Source of the DNA: Roseococcus sp. SYP-B2431
GTDB lineage: Bacteria; Pseudomonadota; Alphaproteobacteria; Acetobacterales; Acetobacteraceae
Length of the DNA stretch: 64,000 nt
Reading direction: 5' to 3'
Assembly (NCBI RefSeq): GCF_004336745.1
Contig: NZ_SJXD01000025.1
Span: 124,001-188,000, forward strand
A model generated the notes under the pieces. It was not told the origin of the DNA, searched no databases, and was given only the letters and a program-made list of their open reading frames with translations. This document shows, piece after piece, positions 48,806 to 57,190 of the stretch. Numbering within the stretch: the stretch's first letter is position 1; each line of letters begins with the position of its first letter. Position numbers and translations under genes: made by a program.

Positions 48806-49447
48806 TCAGCGCCCGGGGGGCGTCATTCCCGGCGGCGGCAGGGCTGTCCCGCGCGGCATGCCGCCGCCGGTTGCGCCCGGGATGCCGGCGGGCAGCTGAA
48901 AGGTCTGGTAGCCGCTGGGGCGCTGGAAGCGGGCGGGATCCTGCGGACCGTAGGTGACGGAGGTGGCCTCGACCTGGCCCTGGCGGTTGTCGCCCTCGGC
49001 GCGGAGCATCACGCCGTCGGCGGTGAGGCAGGCGCGGCCGGACTGGCCCTGATCCTCCATGCGCCAGATGGTGCAGCTCGTATTGGCGACGCGCGCCGTG
49101 CCCTCGCGGGTGAAGCGGGCATTGGGGCCGGGCTGCATGCTGGCGACGGGGGGGAGCTGGTTGCGCGGAACGTCCATGATCATGCGCTGGGCCTCCATGA
49201 CCATGAAGCCCGGCCCGCCGCCGCGCAGATCGGCCACCATGAAGCCCTGGCCGCCCGGCATGTCCACACGCATCAGCCCGCTGGCGGCGAGCCACGAGAT
49301 GCGCATCTCGGTCCCGTTGCCCGGGCCCTGGGTGGTGACGCGATAGGCCACCGAGACGTCGCGGGTGGGGGTGACGGCAGGGCGGTCCTGGGCGAAGGCC
49401 GGAGCCGCGACCAGGGCACAGGCGAGCGCGAGGGGGAAGCAACGCAT
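48806..49447 (-). CDS. Secreted protein of unknown function (DUF4412-like)
   Basis: 213 aa. A Sec signal (MRCFPLALACALVAAPAFAQ) precedes a beta-strand-rich body: VSVAYRVTTQGPGNGTEMRI, GLMRVDMPGGQGFMVADLRG, one Cys pair (SCTIWRM ... RACLTADGV) that may form a disulfide, and a Gly/Pro-rich tail. The pattern recalls DUF4412 outer proteins; not firmly recognised. It lies upstream of lolA by 62 bases and may share its transcript. Confidence 0.62.
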   Translation of the reverse strand: MRCFPLALACALVAAPAFAQDRPAVTPTRDVSVAYRVTTQGPGNGTEMRISWLAASGLMRVDMPGGQGFMVADLRGGGPGFMVMEAQRMIMDVPRNQLPPVASMQPGPNARFTREGTARVANTSCTIWRMEDQGQSGRACLTADGVMLRAEGDNRQGQVEATSVTYGPQDPARFQRPSGYQTFQLPAGIPGATGGGMPRGTALPPPGMTPPGR

Positions 49448-49519
49448 GATTCGGCATCCTCTATGCTGGCGCCAAACCTCGGCCCGAACAGGCGACGCGG
49501 TCAATGGCCGACACGAAAA

Positions 49520-49548
49520 CGGCGCCCGGGCGGGGAGCCCGGGCGCCG
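49520..49548 (-). terminator. Intrinsic terminator after the TorF-like porin gene
   Basis: GGCGCCCGGGC pairs with GCCCGGGCGCC over a short GGGGA-type loop, and on the minus strand the stem is followed by GTTTTCG. A second hairpin, GGCCCGC (49561-49567) with GCGGGCC (49574-49580), lies between it and the porin stop. Good terminator for the minus-strand porin transcript. Confidence 0.7.
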
Positions 49549-49590
49549 TTCATGAGGGCCGGCCCGCGTCGCCGCGGGCCGGGGATGCCG

Positions 49591-49631
49591 ATCAGAACTT
49601 GCCCATCAGAACTTGCCCATCAGAACTTGAA
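49591..49631. repeat. 14-bp tandem repeat covering the porin stop codon
   Basis: ATCAGAACTTGCCC occurs at 49591-49604 and 49605-49618, and its first 11 bases recur at 49619-49629. On the minus strand the unit reads GGGCAAGTTCTGAT and contains the KF-stop end of the porin, so each copy carries a TGA. Looks like recent slippage duplication; only the first stop is used. Confidence 0.85.
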
Positions 49632-50387
49632 GGTCAGGTAACCCATGGCGCGGGCGCCGCAGATGTCCTGCCGGGTGCCGAAGATGCAGTCGCCGCGGCT
49701 GATATTGGTGTCGTAGTAGCCGACGCTCGCCGTCACCGTGTTGCCGAGGACGGGCAGGACGAAGTCGCGGCTCAGCATGATGCCCCACCAGGCATAGTCC
49801 GGCGTGCCCCAGCGCGCGTTGCGCTCGATCCACTGGTAGCCGACGCGGCCGCCGAGTGTGACGTCCCAGACGCCCGTCTTCCAGTCGGCGCCGCCCTCAA
49901 GATACACGCCCGTGCCCGAGCGGCCGTAGTAGTTCGGGGAGACGTTGATCGAGGCAAGCAGGTTCACGGGGCCGAGCTCATAGGTCCCCTTCAGGTAACC
50001 CTCGAAGAAATCCATCTCCTGCATGCCGGGGGCGCGGGTGAAGCCCGGGTAGAAATAGCCCTGCGCGCCGATGTCCAGGTTCACCGGCCCGAGCGCGAAG
50101 CGGTAGCCGCCAAAGGCATCGACCTCCTGCCGGGCGTCCGTTCCGGCGAAGCGCACATTGGAGATGAAGCCGCCGATATAGACGCCGCTGGTGTGCGTCA
50201 GCTCGAAGGCGCCCTGCCAGGCCAGCCGCGAACGGGTCTGGCTGATGCCGCGGAACAGGTAGTCGCTGGCGATCGTGGCGGTCGGCGCAAGGGTGAGGCC
50301 GGTCTCGCCAAGCGTGATCTGGGCGGAAGCGGGCGCGGCGGCCGCCAAGCCTGCGGCGGCGGTCAGGGCGAGCAGGAGCTTGCGCAT
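49620..50387 (-). CDS. TorF family putative porin (Gcw_chp)
   Basis: 255 aa outer-membrane beta-barrel. A signal peptide (MRKLLLALTAAAGLAAAAPASA) precedes alternating strands: LAPTATIASDYLFRGISQT (family hallmark), GAFELTHTSGVYIGGFIS, ... GYYDTNISRGDCIFG with two Cys, and the terminal aromatic TFKF, the usual barrel-assembly signal. The start is set at ATG 50387. Function is presumed channel or transport. Elsewhere such genes adjoin glnK-amtB; not here. Confidence 0.85.
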   Translation of the reverse strand: MRKLLLALTAAAGLAAAAPASAQITLGETGLTLAPTATIASDYLFRGISQTRSRLAWQGAFELTHTSGVYIGGFISNVRFAGTDARQEVDAFGGYRFALGPVNLDIGAQGYFYPGFTRAPGMQEMDFFEGYLKGTYELGPVNLLASINVSPNYYGRSGTGVYLEGGADWKTGVWDVTLGGRVGYQWIERNARWGTPDYAWWGIMLSRDFVLPVLGNTVTASVGYYDTNISRGDCIFGTRQDICGARAMGYLTFKF

Positions 50388-50997
50388 GTATTCGGAACCT
50401 TTCTCGGTCGGTCTTGTCGTGACCATAAAGGCTGCAAAATCCTATCAACGGCAAGCGAGTCGTCTATAAAGAAGGCATAATGTTGCATAATGGCAACACA
50501 TCCCGATGTTATGCCTATTTTCAGGGCGATTGCTGCTCCTTCGCTCAGGCGCGGAACCTGTCCCGGAGCTCTACACTCGCAGGTCCAGCAAGGAGCCGCG
50601 AGGGAGCGGCCGCGTCGGGGCCGGCGGCACCGCTTCGAGCTTGCGCTGCGCCACCTGCTCGGCCCCGGCCTCCACCCGCGCCGGATCGGCGCGGGCGCTA
50701 CGCTGAACCGGCGAAGGCTCGGCGCCGGGGCGGGTGCGCGTGACCTCCTGCGCGAAGGCGGCAAGGGAATTGGTGCTGATCATGCGCACCACCTTCCACC
50801 TCAGGGATGAAGGCTTCGTAAAGGCGCCCCGCTTTTGGGCCGGGTTTCCTGCCCAGGCGGCGAGAAGGTGGTTCATCTGCATGCCCACAACCATGCCGGG
50901 CCAGCCCGTTAAGATTCCAGCAACCTATGGATGTATCGTCCAAATCGCGCCGACGAATCGCTCGCGCATGTCCGGGGTCGCGGCTAAAGCAGGCGCC
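50388..50997. other. Intergenic region upstream of rnhB
   Basis: Contains an AT-rich stretch (50440-50530) with a dyad GTTGC-ATAATG-GCAAC (50483-50498) near the porin promoter, and one possible small minus-strand gene (50571-50783). The last 200 bases before rnhB show no further gene. Confidence 0.4.
50571..50783 (-). CDS. Small Pro/Ala-rich protein, unknown
   Basis: 70 aa from ATG 50783: [18 protein letters not shown], then a low-complexity Pro/Ala/Glu stretch ending [21 protein letters not shown]. The ordered C-terminal [10 protein letters not shown] and amphipathic N-terminus look like a conserved small protein rather than noise, but I do not know a function. Lies between the porin and rnhB on the opposite strand to rnhB. 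Confidence 0.45.
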   Translation of the reverse strand: MISTNSLAAFAQEVTRTRPGAEPSPVQRSARADPARVEAGAEQVAQRKLEAVPPAPTRPLPRGSLLDLRV

Positions 50998-51630
50998 ATG
51001 CCGGATTTCAGCCTGGAGGCCTCGCTGGGTGGTCTTGTCGCGGGGGTGGACGAGGCCGGGCGGGGCCCCCTGGCGGGGCCGGTGATGGCGGCGGCCGTCC
51101 TGTTCCTCCGGCCCTGTCCGCGCCGGCTCGCGAAGCTCCTCGACGATTCGAAGCGGCTGACCGAGCCGCAGCGCCTGGAGGCGGCGCTCGCGCTGCGCGA
51201 GGCGGCCGGGAAAGGCTGGCTCGTCATGGCCCTCGGCGCCGCCTCCACGGCGGAGATCGGCCGGATCAATATCCTGCAGGCCTCCCTCCTCGCCATGCGC
51301 CGGGCCGTGACACGGCTGGCCGTCGCGCCCGAGATCGTGCTGGTGGACGGCAACCGCCCGCCCGCCATGCCCTGCCGGGTGCAATGCGTGATCGGCGGCG
51401 ACGGGCTGAGCCTCTCGATCGCGGCGGCCTCGATCCTCGCCAAGACGGTGCGCGACGCCGGGATGAGGAAGCTCTGCCAGCGCTGGCCGGCCTACGGCTT
51501 CGGCCAGCATTTCGGCTATGCGACCGCGCGTCACCGGGCCGCGCTCCAGGAGCACGGCGCCTGCCCGCATCACCGCCGTGGCTTTGCGCCGGTCGAGGAG
51601 GCCATGCAGGGCGTTCTCCTCACGGCCTGA
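50998..51630 (+). CDS. rnhB: Ribonuclease HII
   Basis: 210 aa. Removes ribonucleotides from RNA-DNA hybrids. Active site motifs: [13 protein letters not shown] (Asp18, Glu19), LVDGNRPP with the third Asp, and the conserved [10 protein letters not shown] loop. [22 protein letters not shown] fits the family end. Start ATG 50998 ([12 protein letters not shown]) is preferred because the upstream in-frame ATGs belong to non-conserved sequence. The next gene, ccrM, is 117 bases on. Confidence 0.95.
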   Translation: MPDFSLEASLGGLVAGVDEAGRGPLAGPVMAAAVLFLRPCPRRLAKLLDDSKRLTEPQRLEAALALREAAGKGWLVMALGAASTAEIGRINILQASLLAMRRAVTRLAVAPEIVLVDGNRPPAMPCRVQCVIGGDGLSLSIAAASILAKTVRDAGMRKLCQRWPAYGFGQHFGYATARHRAALQEHGACPHHRRGFAPVEEAMQGVLLTA

Positions 51631-51747
51631 AGGGTGGCGCATCGGCCATGGCTCGCGCAAACCGGTCCTGGCTGCCGGCATCCCTGTTGACGACGCGACT
51701 CGGCCCCTCGCATTGTCGGCTCCCGATTCGCGAAGGAAAACCGTCCC

Positions 51748-52827
51748 TTGGGCGCTGGGCTGGACGTGCCGCTCGACAAGATTCTGGTGGGTGACTGCAT
51801 CGAGGAGCTACGCGCGCTGCCGCCGGCCTCCGTGCATGCGATCTTCGCCGATCCGCCGTACAATCTGCAGCTCCGTGGCACGCTGCACCGGCCGGACCAC
51901 AGCCTCGTCGACGCGGTGGACGACGAATGGGACCGCTTCGCGGACTACGCGACCTACGACTCCTTCACGAGGGAATGGCTCACGGAGTGCCGCCGGGTGC
52001 TGCGCAAGGACGGGACGCTCTGGCTCATCGGCAGCTATCACAACGTCTTCCGCCTTGGCACGGCGCTCCAGGATCTCGGCTTCTGGATCCTGAACGACGT
52101 CATCTGGCGCAAGGCCAACCCGATGCCGAACTTCCGGGGACGGCGCTTCACCAATGCGCATGAGACCCTGATCTGGGCGGCGCGCGGGCAGGAGGCGAAG
52201 TACCGCTTCAACTATGCCGCCATGAAGGCGCTCAACGACGACCTGCAGATGCGCAGCGACTGGTTCATTCCGCTCTGCACGGGCCATGAGCGCCTGCGTG
52301 ACAAGGCCGGCGGCAAGGTGCATCCGACCCAGAAGCCGGAAGCGCTGCTGCATCGGGTCATCCTGTCCTGCACGCAGCGCGGCGACGTGATCCTGGATCC
52401 CTTCCTCGGCTCGGGGACGACGGCAGCGGTCGCGAAGCGGCTGGGGCGCCATTTCGTCGGCATCGAGCGGGATCCGACCTATGCCGCCGCCGCCCGGGAG
52501 CGCGTCGATGCCATCCAGCCCCTCGCCGAGGAGGCGATGATGGCGACGCCCACGCGTCGCGAGCAGCCACGGATTCCCTTCGGCAACCTCGTGGAGCGCG
52601 GCCTGGTCGCGGCCGGGGAGGCACTGACCGACCGGCACCGGCGCTGGACGGCGACGGTGCTCGCCGACGGCACGGTGAGCTGCGGCACGGCGCGCGGCTC
52701 GATCCATGCAGTGGGGGCGGCGGTGCAGGAGGCGCCATCCTGCAACGGGTGGACCTTCTGGCACCTCGTCCAGCGCGACGGGACGCTGAAGCTGCTGGAC
52801 GTGTTCCGGAGCGAATTGGCGGCCTGA
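51748..52827 (+). CDS. ccrM: CcrM-type DNA adenine methyltransferase (GANTC)
   Basis: 359 aa, beta-class N6-adenine methyltransferase with catalytic DPPY (residues 35-38) N-terminal and SAM-binding DPFLGSGTTAAVAKRL near residue 220, plus the C-terminal CcrM domain (VLADGTVSCGTARGSIHAVGA). Family members methylate GANTC and time gene expression in the alphaproteobacterial cell cycle. Start TTG 51748, with AAGGAAA upstream at 51733-51739; GATTC (51725-51729), a GANTC site, lies just before it. Follows rnhB. Confidence 0.93.
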   Translation: MGAGLDVPLDKILVGDCIEELRALPPASVHAIFADPPYNLQLRGTLHRPDHSLVDAVDDEWDRFADYATYDSFTREWLTECRRVLRKDGTLWLIGSYHNVFRLGTALQDLGFWILNDVIWRKANPMPNFRGRRFTNAHETLIWAARGQEAKYRFNYAAMKALNDDLQMRSDWFIPLCTGHERLRDKAGGKVHPTQKPEALLHRVILSCTQRGDVILDPFLGSGTTAAVAKRLGRHFVGIERDPTYAAAARERVDAIQPLAEEAMMATPTRREQPRIPFGNLVERGLVAAGEALTDRHRRWTATVLADGTVSCGTARGSIHAVGAAVQEAPSCNGWTFWHLVQRDGTLKLLDVFRSELAA

Positions 52828-52968
52828 TCCGAAACGCGGAATGTCGTAATTTGGAGACAAAATCCAAAAAATAAACAAAATGCGAATTCGCTGCAATTCC
52901 TGGTTTCAGTTCGCGCGCCGACTTGATAAAGCGGGAAGGATAAACCCGTTGATGCAAGGAATTTGAGA

Positions 52969-53112
52969 ATGTCTCAACATGCTGAGATTCACCGCGGTCA
53001 GATCCAGCGCGGCGAGATCGTCCTCGCGGCCCTTCGCTTCATTTTGCTGGCTGCCACCGCGGCCCTGGTCGGTGTCCTGGGTCATGTCGCCTGGAAGATC
53101 ATCGCCGCCTGA
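52969..53112 (+). CDS. Small single-helix membrane protein, unknown
   Basis: 47 aa from ATG 52969: MSQHAEIHRGQIQRGEIV, then one hydrophobic helix (VLAALRFILLAATAALVGVLG) and a short basic/hydrophobic tail HVAWKIIAA. AAGGA precedes the start by about 8 bases. Codon use fits the genome. Possible regulator or partner of opgH, which begins 52 bases on; this is inference only. The upstream 140 bases are AT-rich and probably hold the promoter. Confidence 0.5.
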   Translation: MSQHAEIHRGQIQRGEIVLAALRFILLAATAALVGVLGHVAWKIIAA

Positions 53113-53164
53113 TCCCAGGGGAGGGCGCCGTGCTTCCGGCGCGAATCCCCGGTATCCAGGGCCG

Positions 53165-54841
53165 ATGCCAGCCCGACGCATCGCCCTTCTTCTCCTCGGC
53201 GCCCTGTTCTGCGGCACCATGGGCCTGGCGGCCTTCCGCCTCCTGGCCTCGGACGGTCTCCGGCCGCTTGACGCCGCCTTCCTGGCGGCGCTCCTCCTCT
53301 TGAGTCCCTGGATCGCGCTGGCCTCCGCCAATGCGCTGATCGGGCTCTCGATTCTCCTCTTCACGGACGACCCGCCGGCCCATGTGGTGCCGGCGTTGCG
53401 CAGGCTCGAGCCCGCTTCGCCGCGCGGGCGAACCGCCATCGCCCTTTGCCTCCGCAACGAAGAGATGGCGCCGTTGCTCCAGCCGCTCGGCCCGCTGCTC
53501 GACGGACTGCCGGCCGACCGGTTCCACCTTTGGTTTCTCTCCGACACGCAGGGCGCCGCCTTCCAGGAGGCGGAGGACGCGGCGGTCGCCGGTTTCCGCG
53601 CGTCGCGGCCCGGCGATGCCGGGCGCATCCATCTCCGCCGCCGCGACGAGAACACCGGCTTCAAGGCCGGAAACGTCATGGAGTTCCTTGACGCCGAAGG
53701 CGCCGGCTACGACTACCTCCTCTGTCTCGACGCGGATTCCGTGATGACGCCTGCGGCGGTGCTGCGGCTGGCCGCGGCGCTCGACGCCGATCCGAGGATG
53801 GCCATCCTCCAGCAGCTCATCGTCGGCCGCCCGGTGGCGGCGCCCTTTCCCCGCCTGTTCCAGTTCGGCATGCGGGCCGGCATGCGCGCCTGGGCCACGG
53901 GGCAGGGCTGGTGGCAAGGACCGAAGGGCCCTTACTGGGGGCACAACGCCCTGATCCGCATCGCGCCCTTCCGCGAGCACGGCCGGCTGGAGCGGCTGCC
54001 CGACGGCTCGACGATCCTGAGCCACGACCAGGTGGAGGCCGTGCGCCTCCATGGCGCCGGCTGGGGCGTCTGGTGCCTGCCGGACGAGGAAGGGAGCCTC
54101 GAGGGCAATCCTCCGGCCCTGCCCGAATTCCTGGCCCGCGACCTGCGCTGGGCGGCGGGCAACATGCAGTATCTGGCGCTCCTGCGGCGGCCGGGCCTGG
54201 ACGCGATGGCGCGCTTCCAGCTGCTCCAGGCGATCCTGCTCTTTCTCTGCGCGCCGCTGTGGGTGCTGGCCTTCGCCCTGGCCGTGGCGATCGCGGCGAC
54301 TGGCGGCTTCAGCGCGGTGCCGGCGTCATCGCTGGTCTTGGCGATGCTGCTCCTCTGGCTCGCCCAGCATGCACCGAAGCTGGCGGGCTACCTGCAACTC
54401 CTCGCCCAGCCGGCGCAGGCGGGGCGCTATGGAGGGCACGGGGCCGTGCTGGCGGGGGCGGGAGCGGAAATCCTGTTCACGACCCTTCTCTCGCCGATCA
54501 GCAACCTCAACAAAGCGCGCTTCCTCCTGGCGCTGCCCTTCGGCGCGCGGATGGGCTGGAGCCCGCAGAACCGGGCCGATCGCGGCGTTTCCTGGGGGGA
54601 CGCGGCGCGGTTGCTTTGGCCGCACACCCTGGCCGGGGGCGCGGCCTTCGGCGTGCTGGCGGCGTGGGCCCCCTGGGCCATCTGGTTCGCGCTGCCCTGG
54701 GCGGGCGGTCTGCTGGTGGCGATCCCCTTCTGCGTCTGGACCTCGTCCCCGCGGCTTGCGCGCTGGCTGGTGCAACGGGGCGTGGCGGCGACGCCGGAGG
54801 AGGTTCAGGCGGCGAGCCGGCCCGGCTCCAGCGTCGCATAG
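53165..54841 (+). CDS. opgH: Glucans biosynthesis glucosyltransferase OpgH-like
   Basis: 558 aa inner-membrane GT2 enzyme that polymerises UDP-glucose into osmoregulated periplasmic glucans. N-terminal membrane helices precede the GT domain with RDENTGFKAGNVMEFLD, LLCLDADSVMTP (DxD), and DLRWAAGNMQYL (Q/RxxRW-like motif), then four or more helices. Shorter than E. coli OpgH (847 aa), as in many alphaproteobacteria. opgG, the usual partner, is not adjacent. Stop overlaps the convergent FkbM gene by 37 bases. Confidence 0.88.
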   Translation: MPARRIALLLLGALFCGTMGLAAFRLLASDGLRPLDAAFLAALLLLSPWIALASANALIGLSILLFTDDPPAHVVPALRRLEPASPRGRTAIALCLRNEEMAPLLQPLGPLLDGLPADRFHLWFLSDTQGAAFQEAEDAAVAGFRASRPGDAGRIHLRRRDENTGFKAGNVMEFLDAEGAGYDYLLCLDADSVMTPAAVLRLAAALDADPRMAILQQLIVGRPVAAPFPRLFQFGMRAGMRAWATGQGWWQGPKGPYWGHNALIRIAPFREHGRLERLPDGSTILSHDQVEAVRLHGAGWGVWCLPDEEGSLEGNPPALPEFLARDLRWAAGNMQYLALLRRPGLDAMARFQLLQAILLFLCAPLWVLAFALAVAIAATGGFSAVPASSLVLAMLLLWLAQHAPKLAGYLQLLAQPAQAGRYGGHGAVLAGAGAEILFTTLLSPISNLNKARFLLALPFGARMGWSPQNRADRGVSWGDAARLLWPHTLAGGAAFGVLAAWAPWAIWFALPWAGGLLVAIPFCVWTSSPRLARWLVQRGVAATPEEVQAASRPGSSVA

Positions 54842-55545
54842 ATGTCCCCGCTGTTCGCTTCCGCCGGAAGCGCGACGAGCCATTCGGCCATGGCGCCGGC
54901 GGCGACGGGCGCGGCGAATTCCCAGCGCATGCTCTCGCCGAGGCAGGCGTTGAAGGCGCGGTAGCCGAGCGCGGTCAGCCGCTCCAGGCCGGCCAGGGCC
55001 ACCTCGCGCTGGATGGTGGTGAATTCCAGGGATAGCGCGCGCGGCGCCTCGGAGAGGCCGGCCAGAACCTCCGCCTCCCAGCCTTCCACGTCGATCTTCA
55101 CGAAGTCGGGCCCGCCGTATCGCGCGACGAGCGCATCCAGCGTGGTGCGGGGCAGGGCGATCTCGGCATCCCAGACTTGGCCCTCCCAGCCCGGCGCGCC
55201 GGCGGCCGCCGCGACGAAGGCGTCGCTGGCGGTGGCGACGGTCGGGTTGGCGCTGTTGAGGCGAAGCACGGACTCGCCCTCGCTCGCGCCCAGGAGGGAC
55301 GGGACCAGGGTGAAATCCGGATCGCCGCGGAAGATCAGCCGCAGTGCCCGCGCCAGCCGCGGCTGGGGCTCCACCGCCACGACGCGCGCGCCGAGCCGCC
55401 GGAAGCTCGCCGCGCGGTCCCCGACATGGCAGCCGATGTCGAAGGCCAGTTCGCCCGGCGCGAGGAAGCGCCGATGAAAGGCGTCCAGCGCCGGCCGCCG
55501 CTCCTTCGCATGGTAGATGCGCAGGCTGCGGCCGATGGCGCTCAA
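54805..55545 (-). CDS. FkbM family SAM-dependent methyltransferase
   Basis: 246 aa. Class I methyltransferase: SAM loop LAFDIGCHVGDRAASF, VVAVEPQPRLARALR, then the FkbM-specific DFVKIDVEGWEAEVLAGL and SLEFTT. Such enzymes O-methylate polysaccharide or polyketide hydroxyls; a glycan target is suggested only by opgH being next door. It ends inside the last 37 bases of opgH. The VOC gene stop overlaps its start (4 bases). Confidence 0.87.
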   Translation of the reverse strand: MSAIGRSLRIYHAKERRPALDAFHRRFLAPGELAFDIGCHVGDRAASFRRLGARVVAVEPQPRLARALRLIFRGDPDFTLVPSLLGASEGESVLRLNSANPTVATASDAFVAAAAGAPGWEGQVWDAEIALPRTTLDALVARYGGPDFVKIDVEGWEAEVLAGLSEAPRALSLEFTTIQREVALAGLERLTALGYRAFNACLGESMRWEFAAPVAAGAMAEWLVALPAEANSGDIYATLEPGRLAA

Positions 55546-56435
55546 GGATGGAAGACCAGGGCGGCTCCGGCCGCGAGCGCCGGCGGCACCAGCAGCGCGC
55601 CGCCCGGCAGATCCGTCGCGCGCTTGCCGGCGAGCAGCTTCCGCACCGCCGCGTTCCCGTCCGAGGTCTTCACGAAAATTCCCGCCATGAAGGGCAGGGC
55701 GGGGATGACCACGCCGGGCAGCGTCGCTTCCAGATCCTCGGGCGCGAGGATGGAGACGCGCGTCTCGATCACGGGCGCCTCCGGTCCGGCCACGCGCGCG
55801 CCGCCCGGCAGACGCAGCAGAAAGCCGCCCGCCAGCCGCGGCTCGATCACGATGCCCGTGAGCTTCGACAGCCGCGCCGCCGTCACCGCCGGCTCGGCGC
55901 TGACCAGGACCAGCTCGGTCAGCGCCTCGGCCTTGTTGGCATGATCCATCCAGCGCTTCTGCCAGACGAGCTCGGGCGTGAGGTGCCGGATAAGCTGGAT
56001 CCGCCCCTCGGGCGCGTCCGGATAGGGCAGGCGGGAGAATTTCGCGATCGGGCCGCCCGCCTCCACCGGCCGCTGCAGATGCGCGACCCCGGCGATCGGA
56101 ATCCCCGCGCGCCGCATGCGGGCGAGGTTCGCCTCCGCATCGTCCATGCCCAGCGCCAGGATGTGCACGCCGCCGTAGCGCCCGGTGAAGCGGGCGAGGT
56201 CGTTGTCGAAACGTGTCGGATCCAGCACCGCCAGCAGTTCGATATAGCCGTGCGTCAGGAAGGCGCAGCGGTTACCCGAGCCGTAGAGCTCCACCTCGGA
56301 CTCCGGCGTGCGGCGGCCGGATTGCTGCGCGACGGGCGAGAGCGAGAAGCCCAGCGCCTCATAGGCCGCCGTCATCGGCCCCAGCTCCATGTTGCAGACG
56401 CCGACATGGTCGAGCGCGAGCGCGGTCTCCGCCAT
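55542..56435 (-). CDS. VOC/glyoxalase-like protein (glyoxalase_3 type)
   Basis: 297 aa. A VOC fold is indicated by ALDHVGVCNMELGPMTAAYE, then NRCAFLTHGYIELLAV (metal-binding His/Glu), and a second half starting LTELVLVSAEP. Comparable to the PF13468 glyoxalase-like family, enzymatic role unknown. Overlaps the FkbM start and the GST stop by 4 and 1 bases, so a three-gene translationally coupled operon GST-VOC-FkbM. Confidence 0.82.
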   Translation of the reverse strand: MAETALALDHVGVCNMELGPMTAAYEALGFSLSPVAQQSGRRTPESEVELYGSGNRCAFLTHGYIELLAVLDPTRFDNDLARFTGRYGGVHILALGMDDAEANLARMRRAGIPIAGVAHLQRPVEAGGPIAKFSRLPYPDAPEGRIQLIRHLTPELVWQKRWMDHANKAEALTELVLVSAEPAVTAARLSKLTGIVIEPRLAGGFLLRLPGGARVAGPEAPVIETRVSILAPEDLEATLPGVVIPALPFMAGIFVKTSDGNAAVRKLLAGKRATDLPGGALLVPPALAAGAALVFHP

Positions 56436-57103
56436 CAGGCGATCTCCTCATATTTCGGCAGTTGCCATTCGGCCGGCTCGGCCGCGGCGTCGCGGTACCA
56501 TCGGTCCACCAGCGGGTGCGCGCGCACGGCCTCCACATAGGCGCGGCTCCTTGCCGAGAGCTCCGGCCGCCAGGTGAGGAAGCGCGCGCAGATGGGCGCG
56601 AACATGACATCGGCGATGGTGAAGGCGGCACCGAAGAGGAAGGGGCCGCGATGGGCGTCCAGGCATTCGGACCAGAGCGCCTCGATCCGCGCGATATCGG
56701 CCAGCGCGCCCTCGGTCCGGCGCAGGCCGGGGAAGGTGCGGCCGATGTTGAAGGGCATGGCGATGCGCAGCTCGCGAAAGCCGGCATGCATCTCGGAGGC
56801 CACGCTGCGGGCCTGCGCGCGCGCGACGCGGTCGGAGGGCCAAAGACCCGGCATGGTCTCGGCGCAGTATTCGCCGATGGCGAGGCTCTCCCAGATGTGC
56901 GCCCCGCCATGCTCCAGATAGGGCACGAGGCCGGCCGGCGTGGCGGCTCTGATCGCGGGCGTGGAACCGCCGGCGAGCGGGATGACCTGCACCTCCACCT
57001 CGAGCCCGGCGAGCATCACCGGCAGCCAGCCGCGCAGCGACCAGGAGGAGTAGCGGCGGTTGCCGATCACGAGGCGGCCCCCCCTGAGATGATTCTCGGC
57101 CAT
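56435..57103 (-). CDS. Glutathione S-transferase family protein
   Basis: 222 aa. N-terminal thioredoxin fold with RLVIGNRRYSSWSLRGWLPV (Ser-rich active-site loop), AGLVPYLEHGGAHIWESLAIGEYC (Glu-Ser glutathione site) and an all-helical C-domain ending FTIADVMFAPICARFL. Substrate unknown. Start ATG 57103 (MAENHLRGGR). First gene of GST-VOC-FkbM. Confidence 0.87.
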   Translation of the reverse strand: MAENHLRGGRLVIGNRRYSSWSLRGWLPVMLAGLEVEVQVIPLAGGSTPAIRAATPAGLVPYLEHGGAHIWESLAIGEYCAETMPGLWPSDRVARAQARSVASEMHAGFRELRIAMPFNIGRTFPGLRRTEGALADIARIEALWSECLDAHRGPFLFGAAFTIADVMFAPICARFLTWRPELSARSRAYVEAVRAHPLVDRWYRDAAAEPAEWQLPKYEEIA

Positions 57104-57190
57104 GACGTCCGTTCCCTGAAGCGGTGGGTGCGATTCTCGCACGGCAAATCGGCTCTGGCGACACGCCCCCCGCTGCGCTTACCTCGTCCC

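Noticed and set aside
49591-49631. Short direct repeats considered as a CRISPR array
   Set aside because: Contiguous 14-bp units without spacers and overlapping a gene end; no cas genes.
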